DNA of 64,000 nucleotides. It comes from Fodinibacter sp963763015 (GTDB taxonomy: Bacteria > Actinomycetota > Actinomycetes > Actinomycetales > Dermatophilaceae). The notes beneath the pieces are model-generated. The model saw only the letters and a program-made list of their open reading frames with translations, was not told the DNA's origin and ran no database searches. The position numbers were made by a program, and so were the translations under genes. The DNA lies in NCBI GenBank assembly GCA_963763015.1, contig CAVXML010000010.1, forward strand, positions 1-64,000. Reading direction: 5' to 3'. Numbering within the stretch: position 1 is the first letter of the stretch; each line of letters opens with the position of its first letter. Below, in pieces: positions 42,123 through 50,915 of the stretch.

Positions 42123-42374
42123 GTGGTCGTCGTGAGGCTGTGCGCACCATGCACTCCCAACCCCCAGACCTGGAACGACACAACCGCTCCGCCCGGGCGG
42201 TGCAGCCAGTGTGGTCGGCCGTTCGACATCCAGGGCATGCCCATCGAGGACGAGGCCGTCACGTGCCCCGTCCACGACCCGATCCTGGCCGACTGCCCAC
42301 ACTCGGACGCCGACGGCCAGCCGGTTCCGCTCCCCACGGCCTCCTGGCTCGACCCCAGAACCATCGACTCCTGA
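42123..42374 (+). CDS. Possible small Cys-rich protein
   Basis: The 83-residue frame has ordered cysteines: LCAPCTPN, CSQCGRPFDIQG, TCPVHDP and DCPHS, which suggests a zinc ribbon. GAAGG at 42116-42120 is close to GTG 42123; GTG 42132 is an alternative. I do not recognise the family, and no gene neighbour argues for or against it. It converges with ppgK. The 240 bases before it show no other gene. Confidence 0.45.
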   Translation: MVVVRLCAPCTPNPQTWNDTTAPPGRCSQCGRPFDIQGMPIEDEAVTCPVHDPILADCPHSDADGQPVPLPTASWLDPRTIDS

Positions 42375-42405
42375 GCGCCGCCACCCGGCGTGGGTGAGAG
42401 GCCCG

Positions 42406-43185
42406 TCAGTCCAGGTGGCGGCCGCGCTCCTCCTGGGTCTGCGTCGCCAGCACCGCGGCGCCGATGATCCCCGCCGCGTTCTCGAGGTTCGCCGGGACGA
42501 TGCGGGTGCGCAGGTCGAGCAGCGGGAGGAACTTCTGGGCCTTTCGTGAGATCCCGCCGCCGACGACGATGAGGTCCGGCCACAGCAGGTCCTCGAGGTA
42601 GCGGTAGTACCGCTGGAGGCGCTCAGCCCACTCGTCGTAGCTCAGCCCCTCGCGGGTCTTCGCAGAGCTGGCGGTGACCGTCTCGGCATCCACGCCGTCG
42701 ATCTGCAGGTGACCGAGCTCCGAGTTCGGCACCAGGACACCGCGGTTGATCACGGCGGTGCCGATTCCGGTGCCGAGCGTCGTCAGGATCACCAGACCGT
42801 CCTGGCCCCTCGCCGCCCCGAACGACAGCTCGCCGACGCCGGCGGCATCCGCATCGTTGACGACGACGACGTCGTGCTGCAGGCGGTCCTCGAGGAGCCT
42901 CTCGATCTCGCACTCGATCCAGGACTTGTCGATGTTGGCTGCCGTCTTGACGACGCCGTGCTGCACGACCCCGGGAATGGTGACGCCGATGGGGGAACCG
43001 TCGTGGACCTCGTCGAACCGGTCGACGATCTGGGCGATCACGTCGCAGACCGCCTCCGGCGTCGACACCTCGGGAGTCTCGATCTTGAACCGCTCCTGGG
43101 CGAACGCCCCCTTCTCGAGGTCGACGGGAGCCCCCTTGATGCCGCTGCCGCCGACGTCGATGCCGAGGGGCTTGGCTGTGCTCAT
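42406..43185 (-). CDS. ppgK: Polyphosphate glucokinase
   Basis: PpgK phosphorylates glucose with polyphosphate or ATP. The 259-residue ROK-family protein starts with the phosphate-binding GIDVGGSGIKGA and has VVVVNDADAAGVGE (the catalytic Asp region), TLGTGIGTAV and ELGHLQIDG. The length and the KGAPVDL segment fit actinobacterial PpgK and not generic glucokinases. ATG 43185 overlaps the map stop (ATGA), so it is coupled to map. Confidence 0.95.
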   Translation of the reverse strand: MSTAKPLGIDVGGSGIKGAPVDLEKGAFAQERFKIETPEVSTPEAVCDVIAQIVDRFDEVHDGSPIGVTIPGVVQHGVVKTAANIDKSWIECEIERLLEDRLQHDVVVVNDADAAGVGELSFGAARGQDGLVILTTLGTGIGTAVINRGVLVPNSELGHLQIDGVDAETVTASSAKTREGLSYDEWAERLQRYYRYLEDLLWPDLIVVGGGISRKAQKFLPLLDLRTRIVPANLENAAGIIGAAVLATQTQEERGRHLD

Positions 43186-44054
43186 GCTGGGTCTCCCTGG
43201 GTGAGGATCTCGGGCCCGTGGTCGGTCACGAGGATGGTGTGCTCGAACTGGGCGGATCGTCTCCGGTCACGGGTGACCACGGTCCAGCCGTCGTCCCACA
43301 TGTCCCACTCGTGGGTCCCCAGGTTGAGCATCGGCTCGACGGTGAAGGTCATGCCCGCCTCGATGACGGTGCCGTAGCCGGGTGCGGCGTCGTAGTGGGG
43401 GATGACGAGGCCGCTGTGGAACGCCGCGCCGATCCCGTGGCCGGTGAAGTCCCGGACCACCCCGTAGCCGAACCGCCGGGCGTAGGACTCGATGACGCGG
43501 CCGATCACGTTGATCTCGCGACCCGGAACCGCCGCCCGGATGCCGCGCATCATCGCCTCGTGGGTGCGCTCCACGAGGAGGCGCGACTCCTCGTCGACGT
43601 TGCCGACGAGGTAGGTGGCGTCCGTGTCGCCGTGGACGCCGTCGACGTAGGCCGTGATGTCGATGTTGACGATGTCCCCGTCCTCGAGCGGCCTGCTGTC
43701 AGGGATGCCGTGGCACACCACCTCGTTGACCGACGTGCACAGCGACTTGGGAAACCCCTTGTAGCCGAGGGTCGACGGGTAGGCACCGTGGTCGAGGAGG
43801 TACTCGTGGCCCACCCGGTCGATCTCGTCGGTGGTGACGCCGGGGGCGATGACGGACGCTGCGGCGGCCATGGCGTCGGCCGCGATCCGCCCCGCGACCC
43901 GCATCCTGGCGATGGTCTCGTCGTCCTTGACCTCGGGCCCGGTGTACGCGGCGGGCGCGGGCCGGTCGACGTACTCGGGGCGGGGGATGGTCGCCGGCAC
44001 CGGGCGTCGTGGAGAGACCGCGCCGGGGGCGACGGAGGCGTACGTCAACGGCAT
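43182..44054 (-). CDS. map: Type I methionyl aminopeptidase
   Basis: The enzyme removes the N-terminal Met of new proteins. The 290-residue protein has an N-terminal extension (about 40 residues with VSPRRPVPATIPRPEY), as in mycobacterial MapB-type enzymes. The five metal ligands lie in DIVNIDITAYVDGVHGDTDAT, TGHGIG and FTVEPML, followed by QFEHTILVT. ATG 44054 lies seven bases after TAGACT (44062-44067) with no ribosome binding site, indicating a leaderless mRNA. I reject the ATG at 44072 because it would overlap that -10. The stop is coupled to ppgK. Confidence 0.95.
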   Translation of the reverse strand: MPLTYASVAPGAVSPRRPVPATIPRPEYVDRPAPAAYTGPEVKDDETIARMRVAGRIAADAMAAAASVIAPGVTTDEIDRVGHEYLLDHGAYPSTLGYKGFPKSLCTSVNEVVCHGIPDSRPLEDGDIVNIDITAYVDGVHGDTDATYLVGNVDEESRLLVERTHEAMMRGIRAAVPGREINVIGRVIESYARRFGYGVVRDFTGHGIGAAFHSGLVIPHYDAAPGYGTVIEAGMTFTVEPMLNLGTHEWDMWDDGWTVVTRDRRRSAQFEHTILVTDHGPEILTQGDPA

Positions 44055-44061
44055 ACGGTGG

Positions 44062-44067
44062 AGTCTA
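44062..44067 (-). promoter_or_regulatory. -10 element of map-ppgK
   Basis: TAGACT on the minus strand, ending seven bases before map ATG 44054, without a ribosome binding site between. Confidence 0.5.
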
Positions 44068-44097
44068 GGCACGCCGCCGCGACCGAGGAGGAACGCG

Positions 44098-44301
44098 ATG
44101 CCCTACTGGTTCAACGTCGACACCGGCCAGGTGGAGACCGACGAGACACGGAGCAAGGGAGCCACGGTGATGGGTCCCTACGAGACGCAGGATGCCGCGG
44201 CGCACGCCCTGGAGTCAGCCCGGGCCCGGACGGAGCAGTGGGACGCCGAGGACCGGGCGTGGGAGACCGGCCGCCCCGAGGACGAGACGCAGGAGGACTG
44301 A
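44098..44301 (+). CDS. Conserved small hypothetical protein, 67 aa
   Basis: The acidic product reads MPYWFNVDTGQVETDETRSK, then MGPYETQDAAAHALESARAR and a charged tail. I recognise it as a short conserved actinobacterial protein with a SPOR-like or methionine-poor repeat feel, often found beside map, but it has no known role. GGAGGA ends seven bases before ATG 44098. It is divergent from map, sharing a 43-base gap. Confidence 0.75.
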   Translation: MPYWFNVDTGQVETDETRSKGATVMGPYETQDAAAHALESARARTEQWDAEDRAWETGRPEDETQED

Positions 44302-44501
44302 CCCCCGCCGAGCGGCTCCTGGGAGCCGAGCATCTGCGCCACGACAGTGACGACGCGGTTGCTCCGCTGGGGCGCGGGAACATCCGCGTCACGAGCCACC
44401 TTCCGGGTCGCTTCAGGGATGGCGCGCTTGCTCTCCCGGTCGTGGAACGCCCCTGTGGATGACGGGCCGGGCCAGGCGCCCGATCCGACCACGATCGGGT
44501 C

Positions 44502-45441
44502 ATGTCCGCACAGCTCCTCGCCCTCGCCACAACCCACGGCGAGGTCCTCACGACTGACGATGCCACCCGGTTCGACGTCGATGCCAACGCTCTCGCGGCG
44601 CTCGTCCGCTCTCGGGCGGTCGTGCCGCGTCCGCCGAGGTGCCTTCGTGCTGGGGCCCGCATGGGACGAGGCCGCACCGGAGCAGAAGCTCGCACTACGC
44701 ACTCGAGCAGTCCTGCGCTCGCGGTGGGACCGCGACGAGGCGGCGACCCACCAGAGCGCGCTCGCGGTGCACGGCCTCCCGCTGCACGGCGTGCCGCTCG
44801 ACGTGGTCGACGTCTGCGGCCGGGTACAGCGGGTCCGACTCCGGGCAGGGCTTCGCATCCACTGCTCGTTGGCAGGGGTCGCCGCCGGAGACGTCGACGG
44901 ATGCCGTGCGGTGCCGGTCGAGGTGGCGCTGGCCCAGCTCGCGCTCCGCGAAGGTCGCGACCCCTTCGTCGTCGCGACGGACCGGGCCGTTGCCCGTGGC
45001 GTCGTGGACACTCCGCGGGTGCGCCGATTCCTCGACCGCCTCGCCGGCTCTCCGCGCGAAGCGCTCCGCGCCGCACGGTGGCTGGCGCTGGTCGACGGGT
45101 CGAGCGAGTCCGTCGGCGAGAGCCGCACCCGCCTGTTGCTCCACGACCTCGGGCACCCGTCTCGGAGCCAGGTGCGGATCATGGACGAGTCCGGTGTCGT
45201 GGTGGCCAGGGTCGACCACCTCGTGGACGAGCGGGTCGTCATCGAGTTCGACGGTCTCGTCAAGTACGCCGGTGCCGAGGGCCGCGCGGCGCTGGCTGCG
45301 GAGAAGGCCCGGGAGGACCTGCTGCGGTCGCTCGGGTACGAGGTCGTGCGGCTCACCTGGTCCGACCTCGATCGGCCGGGGCGAGTCGACGGACTCGTCC
45401 GGTCGGCTCGGGCCCGTGCAGCGGATCGGGCTCGACGGTGA
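44502..45441 (+). pseudogene. AbiEi-like antitoxin-domain / DUF559-type protein, frameshifted
   Basis: The N-terminal winged-helix part MSAQLLALATTHGEVLTTDD with AALVRSRAVV runs in one frame to 44624. The rest, RVRRGAFVLGPAW to the C-terminal VVIEFDGLVKYAG and EVVRLTWSDLD, continues in another frame. One extra C at 44625 (GTGCCGCG in place of GTGCGCG) explains the shift. The restored protein of about 312 residues fits the 'type IV toxin-antitoxin AbiEi family antitoxin domain' group, with an endonuclease-like DUF559 tail (EFDG, then the conserved RL.W). These solitary genes are common in actinobacteria and often lack a toxin partner. None is seen here. Confidence 0.75.
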
Positions 45442-45470
45442 CCCTGGGCTCGAGCGCCTGCGCCGTTCCA

Positions 45471-45538
45471 GGGATGACTCGGATGTTCTGCCGTGGCGCA
45501 CCAGCATGCGAGTCAGAAGGCGCTTTCCGCGTCATCCC
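45471..45538. terminator. Inverted repeat between convergent genes
   Basis: GGGATGACTCGGA (45471-45483) and TCCGCGTCATCCC (45526-45538) match at 12 of 13 bases around a 42-base loop. It lies between the AbiEi-like gene and the convergent methyltransferase, and may terminate both. It could also be a dispersed repeat, which cannot be judged from one copy. Confidence 0.4.
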
Positions 45539-45624
45539 GGTGACGTCGCGGATCTTCACGCCGGGGGCGTCGCTGATCCTTGGGGGGCGTCGACCGGACA
45601 GCCACCCCGGCCGAGGGGGACGGA

Positions 45625-46257
45625 TCAGCCGCGCGTCCGGCGGTGGACCGACACGGCATACGTGCTGGTCGGCAGGAACGGATCCTTGTCCCAGGAGGAG
45701 TAGCGGGTGATGAACGACAGTCCCGCCGCCTCGGCGAGTCGGTCGTAGGTGCGCAGGTCGACCGCGGCCGCACCCTCCGGCAGGGACCCGGGCAGCGTGA
45801 ACCCGGCGACGAGGTAGCCGCCGGCGGCAAGGTGGGACGCCAGCCGCTCGAGGACGGCGGCCAGCGTCCCGTCGGCGAGGTAGTTCACGACGTTCCCCGC
45901 CATGAGGACGACGTGGAACTCCTGCTCCGTGCGAAGGTCGAGCGTCGCCAGGTCGGCCTCGAAGAACCGGGTCTCCGGGTCCTCCGAGGCGAGGGCGACG
46001 AGGTGCTCGTCGATGTCGACGCCGATCGCGGTGTGCCCGAGGCGGGTCAGCTTGCTGGCCACCCGGCCGAAACCGCACCCGGCATCCAGCACCCGCGACG
46101 GAGGCGGCACCAGCTCCGTGACGAACCGGGCCTCGCCGTGGATGTCCTCACCCGCGGACTCGAGGTCGAGGAACCGCTTGCGGTAGGCGTGCGCCGCCTC
46201 CGGTCCGCTCATCAGCGCCGACCAACGGGTGGGTGACGGGGCGTTGGGAGTGTCCAT
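45625..46257 (-). CDS. Class I SAM-dependent methyltransferase
   Basis: The 210-residue protein has the SAM-binding motif I VLDAGCGFGRVASKL, motif II IGVDIDEHLVALA with the acidic end, and FHVVLMAGNVVNYL. Substrate is unknown. ATG 46257 begins MDTPNAPSPTRW; no strong ribosome binding site is seen. It follows the metalloprotease gene in the same direction with 23 bases between them, so they may be cotranscribed. Confidence 0.9.
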   Translation of the reverse strand: MDTPNAPSPTRWSALMSGPEAAHAYRKRFLDLESAGEDIHGEARFVTELVPPPSRVLDAGCGFGRVASKLTRLGHTAIGVDIDEHLVALASEDPETRFFEADLATLDLRTEQEFHVVLMAGNVVNYLADGTLAAVLERLASHLAAGGYLVAGFTLPGSLPEGAAAVDLRTYDRLAEAAGLSFITRYSSWDKDPFLPTSTYAVSVHRRTRG

Positions 46258-46280
46258 GGGCCACACGGGACGTCCACCTC

Positions 46281-47342
46281 TCAGAAGCTGATGCCCCGCG
46301 CGGCGAAGGAGTCCCGCACGACCATGGCTGCGCGCTTCCCGTCGGCCGCGAGGGCCCTGTCGTAGGTGGCCCGGGCGGCATCCGCCCAGGAGGTGTCCGG
46401 CGCGTAGTCGAACTGGCTGTCGACGAGCGTGCGGTCCCACTCCTCGGTGGTCTTGCCGATCCCCTCGTAGCCGGCCCTGATGTCCCAGAGGGCCCGGCTC
46501 CAGATCTGGCCGTCGTGGTGCACGCGGAACGTGCGGTCCGCGACGGTGAGGTCCGTGTCGAGCCGGCGGAGGCAGTGGGGTTCGGTGCTCGTGTACGACG
46601 TGGCATCCCAGTCCATGACGCACGCCGTGGGCGCCCTCACCGCCCAGCCGAGGTCGGCGGCCGCGTCCAGCCCCACCGTCACGGCGAGGTAGTCACCGAA
46701 CGACTCACCGATCGCGCCCGCGTCGACGCCTGAGCCGAAGCCCGGGACCTGGTCGTCGTGGACCGAGTGGCCGTACTCGTGCACGACCACCTCGGCGTCC
46801 TCCGCGTCGTCCACCCCGCCCTTGCCGAACCGCAGGAAGTCGTGCTTGTCCCACGAGTAGGAGTTGTCCACGCCGTACTGGTCGATGCGCACGTCCTGGC
46901 TCTCCATGTTGACCGGACGCAGGCCGTGGCCGAAGCCCAGGGACTGGAGGTACCCCTGCGCGCGGTCGACCCAGAAGTACGCCATGACCTGCTCGAAGCG
47001 GTCGTCGTTGCGGCGGTAGTCGTAGGTGTTCGTCGCGCTGTACGCGGCGGCGCCGGTGCTGCTGCGCACGTTGGCCCACGAGCCCACGAGGTAGCCCGAC
47101 CCGTCGAGGTTGGGCAGTGGCACCGAGGCGTACTCGCCGACCGGCACGGCTCCTGCCGAGTCCTTCTGGTCGGACAGGGTCTGGTCACCGGAGGACTGCA
47201 CCGGGTTGACCCGGAAGACGGTGCCCGTGCCGGTCACCGTGCCGCCGGCGTCCGCCGCCGCCGCGAGGGAGGGGGTGGCGGCGGCAGCGGCCACGGCTGC
47301 CCCGAGGCACAGCACGGCGGCGGTGGCGCGACGACGTGGCAT
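46281..47342 (-). CDS. Secreted M36/fungalysin-like metalloprotease
   Basis: The 353-residue protein has a signal peptide (RRRATAAVLCLGAAVAAAAA, cut near residue 30). The gluzincin zinc site is complete: VVVHEYGHSVHD with His188, Glu189 and His192, and the third ligand Glu213 in GAIGESFGDYL. TNTYDYRRNDDRFEQVMAYFWV before it is typical of M36-like domains. It lacks a long propeptide, so activation may be simple. It would act outside the cell. GGGAG precedes ATG 47342. panB lies upstream in the same direction. Confidence 0.88.
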   Translation of the reverse strand: MPRRRATAAVLCLGAAVAAAAATPSLAAAADAGGTVTGTGTVFRVNPVQSSGDQTLSDQKDSAGAVPVGEYASVPLPNLDGSGYLVGSWANVRSSTGAAAYSATNTYDYRRNDDRFEQVMAYFWVDRAQGYLQSLGFGHGLRPVNMESQDVRIDQYGVDNSYSWDKHDFLRFGKGGVDDAEDAEVVVHEYGHSVHDDQVPGFGSGVDAGAIGESFGDYLAVTVGLDAAADLGWAVRAPTACVMDWDATSYTSTEPHCLRRLDTDLTVADRTFRVHHDGQIWSRALWDIRAGYEGIGKTTEEWDRTLVDSQFDYAPDTSWADAARATYDRALAADGKRAAMVVRDSFAARGISF

Positions 47343-47422
47343 GCGTGCTCCCGAGATGGTGGTGGACGACGACAGCGGAAATCTACGGCACCGCCCAGCA
47401 CCTCGCCGGGGCGGCGGCCGGA

Positions 47423-48319
47423 TCAGGACTCGAAGGAGTGCTCCGCGGCCGGGAACACGCCCGAGGCGACCTCGGAGGCATACGCGCTGGCGGCATCCTT
47501 CAGGTCGGCGCGCAGGTCGGCGTACTTCTTGACGAAGCGCGGTGCCCGACCCCCGCGCAGTCCCGCCATGTCCTGCCAGACGAGAACCTGGGCGTCGCAG
47601 TGCGGCCCGGCGCCGATCCCGATCGTGGGGATGCGCAAGGCCTCGGTGACCTTGGCGGCCACCGGTGCAGGGACCATCTCCATGACGACGGCGAAGCAGC
47701 CGGCCGACTCGAGCGCGAGCGCGTCGTCCATGAGCTTGTCCGCGCCCGACCCCCGGCCCTGCACCTTGTACCCGCCGAGCACGTGCTCGCTCTGCGGGGT
47801 GAAGCCGATGTGGCCCATGACCGGGATGCCGGCGCGCACGAGCAGCTCCACCTCGGGCACCATCGGCGCGCCGCCCTCGAGCTTGACGGCGTGCGCCATG
47901 CCCTCCTTCATGAACCGGGTCGCGGTGGCGAGCGCCTGCTGGGGGCTCGCCTGGTAGGAGCCGAAGGGCAGGTCGGCGACGACCATCGCGTGCTTCGCCG
48001 CGCTCGTGACGGCGCGACACAGCGGCACGAGGTGGTCAACGGTGACCGGGACGGTCGTCTCGAAGCCGTAGACGTTGTTGCCCGCGCTGTCGCCGACGAG
48101 CAGCACCGGGATGCCGGCCTCGTCGAAGATCTCGGCGGTGTACATGTCGTACGCCGTGAGCATGGCCCACCGCTCGCCGCGCTCCTTCATCTTCAGCAGG
48201 TGAGGGATCCTGACCCGGCGCTGAGGGGCTGCCTGGGCGCCCGTGCCGTAGGGCGCGGCGCCGCCCTCCGCGACCGGGACGGCGGCTGGGACCGGGACGC
48301 TCGGCGTCGAGTCGCTCAT
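47423..48319 (-). CDS. panB: 3-methyl-2-oxobutanoate hydroxymethyltransferase
   Basis: PanB makes ketopantoate, the first step to pantothenate and CoA. The 298-residue protein has the TIM-barrel signatures LTAYDMYTAEIFDEAGIPVLLVGDSAGN in outline, MVVADLPFGSYQAS, VKLEGG, GHIGFTPQ and IPTIGIGAG. A Pro/Ala/Val-rich N-terminal extension of about 35 residues is typical of actinobacteria. ATG 48319 lies six bases after TACGAT (48326-48331) with no ribosome binding site. It stands between two secreted metalloprotease genes. Confidence 0.96.
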   Translation of the reverse strand: MSDSTPSVPVPAAVPVAEGGAAPYGTGAQAAPQRRVRIPHLLKMKERGERWAMLTAYDMYTAEIFDEAGIPVLLVGDSAGNNVYGFETTVPVTVDHLVPLCRAVTSAAKHAMVVADLPFGSYQASPQQALATATRFMKEGMAHAVKLEGGAPMVPEVELLVRAGIPVMGHIGFTPQSEHVLGGYKVQGRGSGADKLMDDALALESAGCFAVVMEMVPAPVAAKVTEALRIPTIGIGAGPHCDAQVLVWQDMAGLRGGRAPRFVKKYADLRADLKDAASAYASEVASGVFPAAEHSFES

Positions 48320-48325
48320 GGGTCG

Positions 48326-48331
48326 ATCGTA
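48326..48331 (-). promoter_or_regulatory. -10 element of panB
   Basis: TACGAT on the minus strand, six bases before ATG 48319, with no ribosome binding site between. Confidence 0.5.
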
Positions 48332-48502
48332 GGCCGCGGGCCGGCATCCGCGTCGAGGGCCGGGTGACGACAGGACCACCCGGGTCTGCTGAGAGAAGTC
48401 GCAGGATCTGCGCGTCTCTCGGCGTGCGAACGGGCGTTCCTCGTGTTTCCCTTTTCCGCGGCCCACAGCACCCGGGCCGACCACCCCCACCCTGGAGGAC
48501 CT

Positions 48503-50809
48503 GTGACCCCACGCACCATCGTGGCGCTGACCGGCGCCGCAGCGGTCGCCTGCACGCTGGCCATCTCGGCACCGGCGGCCGCACAGCCCTCGGACGACAG
48601 TCCGAGCAGCACCGGCGCGACCCACCGCTCGGACAACCGTCCGGGCCCGAAGTCGGCCCACCAGGCGGCCAAGCGCGCGAAGGCGCTCGCCCTGCTCAAG
48701 AACGGCAAGGCCCAGCTCAAGGCGCAGGAGGGCGGCGGCGCGACCGTGGCCCTCTCCTCGCGCAAGGGCGACGTCGTGGAGTTCCCGGTCGACAAGACCG
48801 ACAAGATCTTCACGGTCCTCGCCGAGTTCGGCTCGGAGGGCTCGGGCCGCCTCGGCACGACGCCCGGCCCGCTCCACAACGAGATCCCGAGGCCGGACCC
48901 TGCGGTGAACAACTCGTCGTACTGGGTGGAGGACTTCAACAAGGCCCACTACGAGGAGATGTTCAACGGGTCCGGCGAGTCGTTCGCCGACTACTACACC
49001 AAGCTCTCCTCCGGGAAGTACACCGCGATCAACACCGTGACCGACTGGGTGCAGGTGCCCGGGAACGGCTCGAGCTACGGCGACAACGCGGTGGAGGACT
49101 ACGGCGGCGCCTGGGCCTTCATCAACGACTCCCTCGACTCCTGGTACGCGAAGCAGGTGGCCGACGGCAAGACGGCCGCCGACATCGACGCCTACCTGTC
49201 GCAGTTCGACGTGTGGGACCGCTACGACTTCGACACCGACGGCAACTTCAACGAGGCGGACGGCTACCTCGACCACTTCCAGGCCGTGCACGCCGGTGGC
49301 GGCGAGGAGGGCGGTGCAGGCGACGACGCCATCTGGTCGCACCGCTGGTACGTCAACTCCACGGACTACGGCACCACGGGCCCGACGGTGAACGGGAGCC
49401 CGAACCTCTACGGAGGTGCCCAGATCGGCGGATCGAAGTACTTCGTCGGCGACTACACGGTGGAGCCGGAGGACGGCGGCCTCGGCGTGTTCACCCACGA
49501 GTTCGGCCACGACCTGGGTCTCCCCGACTACTACGACACCGCCGGCGGCGAGAACGGCACGGCCTTCTGGACGCTCATGAGCTCCGGCTCGTGGCTGGGC
49601 CACGGTGACGGCAGCATCGGCACCACCCCTGGTCTCATGGGGCCGGAGGAGAAGCTGTTCCTCGGCTGGCTGGACTACACCGAGGTGGATGCCGGACAGT
49701 CCGGGTCGTACACCCTCTCGCCGTCGCAGGACGCCGAGGCCAGGGGCTCGCAGGCGATCAAGGTGAACCTGCCGAACGAGACGCTGACGGCGAAGTACGT
49801 CGCGCCAGCGGCGGGTTCGCACGCCTGGTGGTCGGGTCGTGGTGACGACCTCAAGAACACGCTCACCCGGACGGTGCCCGCCGGGTCGTCGGTCACGGTG
49901 TCGGCCGACCTCTGGTACGACATCGAGGCGAACTACGACTACCTCTACGCGGAGTACTCGACCGACGGTGGCGCCAGCTGGACCCAGATCGGGCAGCCGG
50001 TGACCGGATCGGGCACGAAGTGGGCGGCCAAGCGCTGGAGCTACCGGACCGACGGCAGCGCACCGACCCTCTTCCAGTTCCGGTACGCCACCGATGGCGG
50101 CGTCAACGAGGCCGGTGCCTTCCTCGACAACATCTCCGTCAAGGTCGGGCAGACGGTCGATGTCCAGGACGGTGCGGAGTCCGGTGACAACGGTTGGACG
50201 GTCAAGGGGTGGAAGGCCTCGACCGGCACCGAGGTGACCGACGCCGAGCGCTACTACCTCCTGGAGAACCGGCAGTACGTCGGGTACGACGACACCCTGC
50301 GGACGGGGCCGTACCAGTTCAGCTACCCGTACACCGCGCCGGACAAGGTGCAGCACTTCCCGTTCCAGAACGGGATGCTCGTCTGGTACGTCAACCACGG
50401 CTACGCCGACAACAACGTCGCCACGCACCCCGGCTTCGGCAACGCGATGGTCGTCGACGCCCGCCCGGACTCCCTGACGTACCCCGACGGCACGAGCCCG
50501 AGCAACCGTCGTGAGCCGTTCGACGCGACGTTCGGACTCGAGCGGATGGACAGCGTCTGCCTGGAGAAGGAGGTGGCGAGCACCGTCAAGGGCGTCACCA
50601 CCTTCCCGCTGGTCAAGGCCTGCAACTCGGCCCACCTGGACGCGAAGCCGACCTTCGACGACACCAAGGTCTCCGAGTACTACGCGACCACGGCGCCGCA
50701 GAACTCGGTGAAGGTGGCCAACGTCGGCGTCAAGGCCACGGTGACCGCCGGCACCACCGGTGCACTGACCGTGAGTGTCACCAACCCCGCACAGCCGGCC
50801 ACTCCCTGA
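48503..50809 (+). CDS. Secreted immune inhibitor A-type (M6) metalloprotease
   Basis: The 768-residue protein has a signal peptide (TIVALTGAAAVACTLAISAP, cut near residue 28), a Lys/Ala-rich propeptide to about residue 110, and an M6 catalytic domain. The zinc site is FTHEFGHDLGLPDYYD with His332, Glu333 and His336. The C-terminal half has beta-sandwich segments with SVTVSADLWYDIEANYDYLYAEYS and a VNEAGAFLDNISVKVG lectin-like module. TGGAGGA precedes GTG 48503. A strong terminator follows. It would degrade extracellular protein; target unknown. Confidence 0.93.
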   Translation: MTPRTIVALTGAAAVACTLAISAPAAAQPSDDSPSSTGATHRSDNRPGPKSAHQAAKRAKALALLKNGKAQLKAQEGGGATVALSSRKGDVVEFPVDKTDKIFTVLAEFGSEGSGRLGTTPGPLHNEIPRPDPAVNNSSYWVEDFNKAHYEEMFNGSGESFADYYTKLSSGKYTAINTVTDWVQVPGNGSSYGDNAVEDYGGAWAFINDSLDSWYAKQVADGKTAADIDAYLSQFDVWDRYDFDTDGNFNEADGYLDHFQAVHAGGGEEGGAGDDAIWSHRWYVNSTDYGTTGPTVNGSPNLYGGAQIGGSKYFVGDYTVEPEDGGLGVFTHEFGHDLGLPDYYDTAGGENGTAFWTLMSSGSWLGHGDGSIGTTPGLMGPEEKLFLGWLDYTEVDAGQSGSYTLSPSQDAEARGSQAIKVNLPNETLTAKYVAPAAGSHAWWSGRGDDLKNTLTRTVPAGSSVTVSADLWYDIEANYDYLYAEYSTDGGASWTQIGQPVTGSGTKWAAKRWSYRTDGSAPTLFQFRYATDGGVNEAGAFLDNISVKVGQTVDVQDGAESGDNGWTVKGWKASTGTEVTDAERYYLLENRQYVGYDDTLRTGPYQFSYPYTAPDKVQHFPFQNGMLVWYVNHGYADNNVATHPGFGNAMVVDARPDSLTYPDGTSPSNRREPFDATFGLERMDSVCLEKEVASTVKGVTTFPLVKACNSAHLDAKPTFDDTKVSEYYATTAPQNSVKVANVGVKATVTAGTTGALTVSVTNPAQPATP

Positions 50810-50827
50810 GCGGTCGGACGGACGACG

Positions 50828-50857
50828 AAGGGGCCCCGGGACACCCCGGGGCCCCTT
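50828..50857 (+). terminator. Strong hairpin terminator
   Basis: Perfect 13-base arms AAGGGGCCCCGGG (50828-50840) and CCCGGGGCCCCTT (50845-50857) enclose ACAC. It ends the protease transcript and isolates glnA2, 58 bases further on. Confidence 0.88.
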
Positions 50858-50915
50858 CCCGTTCCGCGACCGACGCGGTAACCCGCAGGAAACACCGGTG
50901 CGGCAGGATCGACAC

